This document shows positions 62,173 through 64,000 of a stretch of DNA of 64,000 nt, piece by piece. Both the position numbers and the translations under genes were made by a program. The DNA is from Escherichia sp. ESNIH1 (lineage in GTDB: Bacteria > Pseudomonadota > Gammaproteobacteria > Enterobacterales > Enterobacteriaceae): NCBI GenBank assembly GCA_002918705.1, contig PQKR01000010.1, positions 62,001 through 126,000 of the forward strand, in the 5' to 3' direction. Position 1 is the stretch's first letter. Every line of letters begins with the position of its first letter. Under the pieces are notes generated by a model. The model saw nothing but the letters and a program-made list of their open reading frames with translations. It was not told the DNA's origin and ran no database searches.

Positions 62173-62616
62173 AACAGCGTTGCTTAGTGAGAATGCTGTT
62201 AGGCAGTAAGATGTACTTAATGAATGCGATAAAGGCCACGAAGTATTGTTGTATGGGAGAGTCGGCGTAGCGTAAATCAGTTGCAAGCCTACCCGATGAC
62301 GCTTTAAGGCCACGTAGTCAGTATCTACAATCGCAGGGTGTGAACGAAATCGCGATGATGTAAGGCTCTGTTTTAATGTTGTATGGGTTGTGAGTTAAAA
62401 CGTCACGTTTTAAATCGCAATGGCAGTAAGGCCACGCATCAAAGAGTTGATATCGCGAAGGGTGTGTACTTGAGTACCGAGGTGAAAAACCTTAAACGTG
62501 TACATTTAAAGCAGTATCATAAGTAGTATCATGTAGTTAAGTTCCTTAATGTTAAACGCAATATCAGTAGTACCCTAAGAGCCCTGGCTTCTCAAGTCAG
62601 GGCTCTTATCATTTTG
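62173..62616 (+). ncRNA. Putative structured RNA with diverged tandem repeat
   Basis: There is no convincing gene for about 440 bases, yet strong structure. A ~125-130-nt unit appears twice (62232-62361 and 62362-about 62490). Both begin AAGGC, have TGTTGTATGGG 15 nt later, then AAGGCCACG (62306, 62428), then ATCGC..AGGGTGTG about 30 nt on. Hairpins: 62172-62201, 62262-62296, 62330-62356, 62395-62413, and a terminator. A 47-codon frame from 62383 exists but is unimpressive. I do not recognise the RNA. Confidence 0.5.
62576..62614 (+). terminator. Terminator of the putative RNA
   Basis: TAAGAGCCCTG (62576-62586) pairs with CAGGGCTCTTA (62598-62608), extended inside by GCTT/AAGT, and followed by TCATTTT. 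The 155 bp beyond contain the leader of the next gene. Confidence 0.75.
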
Positions 62617-62769
62617 GTCCGCCGCACGTCCGCCTCCCCACCTCATCTGCCTTATGCTTTTTTCGCAAAAGCACGTGATCCAGCCCGGTCATAAATTAGA
62701 AAAGAAGGTTATTGGTTGAATATATGGCTTTAAGGCACTCTGCCAGAAAGCCACTATGAGGAGCCAGCC

Positions 62770-63798
62770 ATGACCGCTACCCGCCTGCCCATTCTTGACC
62801 TGTCGCACTTTTCCGACCCTGTCCATCGTCCCGCCTTTCTGGAGCAGCTGCGCCATGCCGCGCGGGATATCGGCTTCTTCTATCTGGTGAATCACGGCGT
62901 AGACGATGAGCTGCAGCGCGCCGTCCAGCAGGAGGCTCGCCGCTTCTTTGCGCTCTCCGACACTGAGAAGCAGCAGGTGGCGATGATCCACTCCCCCCAT
63001 TTTCGCGGCTATAACCGGGCGGCCTCTGAGCTGACGCGCGGCCAGCCGGACTGGCGAGAGCAGTTTGATATTGGCGCTGAGCGTCCGGCCCTGAACGTGG
63101 CCGGGGACGATCCGCGCTGGCGGCGTTTACAGGGACCAAACCTGTGGCCTGAGGCGCAGCCGACGCTGAAGCCTGCCCTCCTCGCCTGGCAGAGAGCGAT
63201 GACCAGCATGGCCCTCAACCTGCTGCGCGCGTTCGCCCAGGCGCTGGATCTGCCTGCAGACGCCTTTGATGGACTGTATGGCGATAAGCCAAACGAGCAT
63301 ATCAAGCTGATCCGCTATCCCGGCCAGCCGGCAACGGAGAGTCAGCAGGGCGTCGGGGCGCACAAGGATTCGGGTTTCCTCAGCTTCCTGCTGCAGGATG
63401 AGCAGAGAGGTTTACAGGTAGAGGTTGCACCGGGCCGCTGGCTGGATGCCGCCCCGCTGGCCGGGAGCTTCGTGGTAAATATCGGTGAGCTGCTGGAGCT
63501 GGCCACCAATGGCTATCTGCGTGCCACGGTTCACCGCGTCGTCTCCCCCCCAGCCGGTCAGGAGCGGCTGTCGATCGCCTTCTTCCTCGGCGCGCAGCTG
63601 GACGCGGTGGTGCCGGTCTATGCCCTGCCCGCGCAGCTGGCGCAGGAGGCACAGGGACCCGAGAGCGATCCGCAAAATCCGCTGCTGCGTGACGTGGGCT
63701 GGAACTACCTGAAAGGACGGTTGCGCTCCCATCCGGACGTGGCCGAGCGTTACTACCGCGATGTACTGCGCGAGCGCAGTGAACAGCTGATTGCCTGA
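62770..63798 (+). CDS. Isopenicillin-N-synthase-like 2-oxoglutarate/Fe(II) oxygenase
   Basis: This 342-aa oxygenase has an N-terminal DIOX_N domain (LPILDLSHF, HAARDIGFFYLVNHGV) and a double-stranded beta-helix with iron ligands H198, D200 (GAHKDSG) and H255 (ATVHRVV). The 2-oxoglutarate pair is R266/S268 (RLS). The substrate is unknown. The next gene encodes a MetQ-type binding protein, so the locus may oxidise or desulfonate an imported sulfur compound, by analogy with TauD-type systems. SD: GAGGAG at 62758. Confidence 0.88.
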   Translation: MTATRLPILDLSHFSDPVHRPAFLEQLRHAARDIGFFYLVNHGVDDELQRAVQQEARRFFALSDTEKQQVAMIHSPHFRGYNRAASELTRGQPDWREQFDIGAERPALNVAGDDPRWRRLQGPNLWPEAQPTLKPALLAWQRAMTSMALNLLRAFAQALDLPADAFDGLYGDKPNEHIKLIRYPGQPATESQQGVGAHKDSGFLSFLLQDEQRGLQVEVAPGRWLDAAPLAGSFVVNIGELLELATNGYLRATVHRVVSPPAGQERLSIAFFLGAQLDAVVPVYALPAQLAQEAQGPESDPQNPLLRDVGWNYLKGRLRSHPDVAERYYRDVLRERSEQLIA

Positions 63799-63834
63799 TT
63801 AAACCCACTGACATAACGATAAAGGATAAAAATC

Positions 63835-64000
63835 ATGAAACCTGCAGCAATTAAACTGGCCGGTCTGGCACTCTCTCTCTCTCTGGCCTGGGGCTCCGCC
63901 CACGCACAAGCATTGCGCATCGCGGCCGACGCCGTGCCGCACGCGGAAATCCTTAACTACATCAAAACGTTTGATCCAAAGCTGGATATTAAGGTGGTAG
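63835..64000 (+). CDS. MetQ/NlpA-family binding protein (partial, runs off window)
   Basis: An ATG at 63835, with AAAGGA upstream, opens a signal peptide (MKPAAIKLAGLALSLSLAWG, cleavage after AHA) followed by LRIAADAVPHAEILNYIK. The VPHAEIL motif is diagnostic of the NlpA/MetQ family. The reading frame is open to the window end (55 codons). It lies 36 bp after the oxygenase gene and is probably cotranscribed with it. Confidence 0.8.
   Translation, partial: MKPAAIKLAGLALSLSLAWGSAHAQALRIAADAVPHAEILNYIKTFDPKLDIKVV

Noticed and set aside
62383..62526. 47-codon frame inside the repeat region
   Set aside because: It has no well-placed ribosome-binding site, a basic low-complexity product and no counterpart in the first repeat copy, where the same ATGGG leads to a stop after five codons.

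Overview
The window is chromosomal DNA of an Enterobacteriaceae bacterium. Its backbone follows the Escherichia coli order around 10-12 min, read in the opposite direction: argU-folD-ybcJ, cysS-ppiB-lpxH-purEK-selU, ybbP-ybbA-tesA-ybbO-cnoX-qmcA-ybbJ, cueR-copA-ybaP-ybaK-ushA-fsr-ybaL, gsk-hemH-adk-htpG-recR-ybaB-dnaX-apt-ybaN-priC-ybaM-mscK, and acrR-acrAB-tomB-hha-maa-ylaC. Protein lengths and catalytic residues match E. coli closely. Accessory genes at several junctions differ from K-12, and REP-like elements are present. An Enterobacter/Leclercia/Lelliottia/Klebsiella/Citrobacter-type genome fits; the species cannot be fixed from the sequence alone.

Layout. 0-1.5 kb: tRNA-Arg(UCU), folD, ybcJ. 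1.5-4.3 kb: inserted sugar-PTS permease and LacI/MalI-type regulator, with two overlapping operator-like dyads in front. 4.4-10.1 kb: translation, folding, lipid A, purine and tRNA-modification housekeeping genes. 10.1-12.6 kb: second D-methionine-type ABC importer set (metI/metN/metQ-like). 12.8-19.6 kb: YbbAP export-type ABC complex, TesA, YbbO, CnoX, QmcA-YbbJ. 19.6-29.1 kb: copper homeostasis (CueR/CopA), YbaP, YbaK, UshA, Fsr, YbaL. 29.1-40.8 kb: accessory block lodged between the convergent genes ybaL and gsk. It holds mmuPM, a manganese catalase, an HxlR regulator with an MFS pump, an orphan lipoprotein, a dehalogenase-like hydrolase, a YmgB/AriR-like small protein, mesX-mesD methionine synthase genes, and mdtJI. 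40.9-51.1 kb: nucleotide, haem, chaperone and replication core genes. 51.1-59.8 kb: MscK and the AcrR/AcrAB efflux locus. 60.1-62.1 kb: TomB-Hha, Maa, YlaC. 62.1-62.6 kb: a non-coding stretch with its own promoter, a diverged ~125-nt tandem repeat, serial hairpins and a terminator. 62.8-64 kb: a 2-oxoglutarate/Fe(II) oxygenase and the start of another MetQ/NlpA-type binding protein.

How it fits together. Much of the accessory content concerns methionine and sulfur: a MetNIQ-like importer, S-methylmethionine uptake and use (mmuPM, with MetJ-box-like repeats), a MesXD methionine synthase (with a MetR-type dyad), and a MetQ-like protein beside an oxygenase. The strongest new observations are the repeat-bearing RNA candidate at 62.14-62.62 kb and a 68-bp duplication of the ybaL 3' end. 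That duplication became the C-terminus, stop codon and terminator of mmuM and records how mmuPM was inserted.
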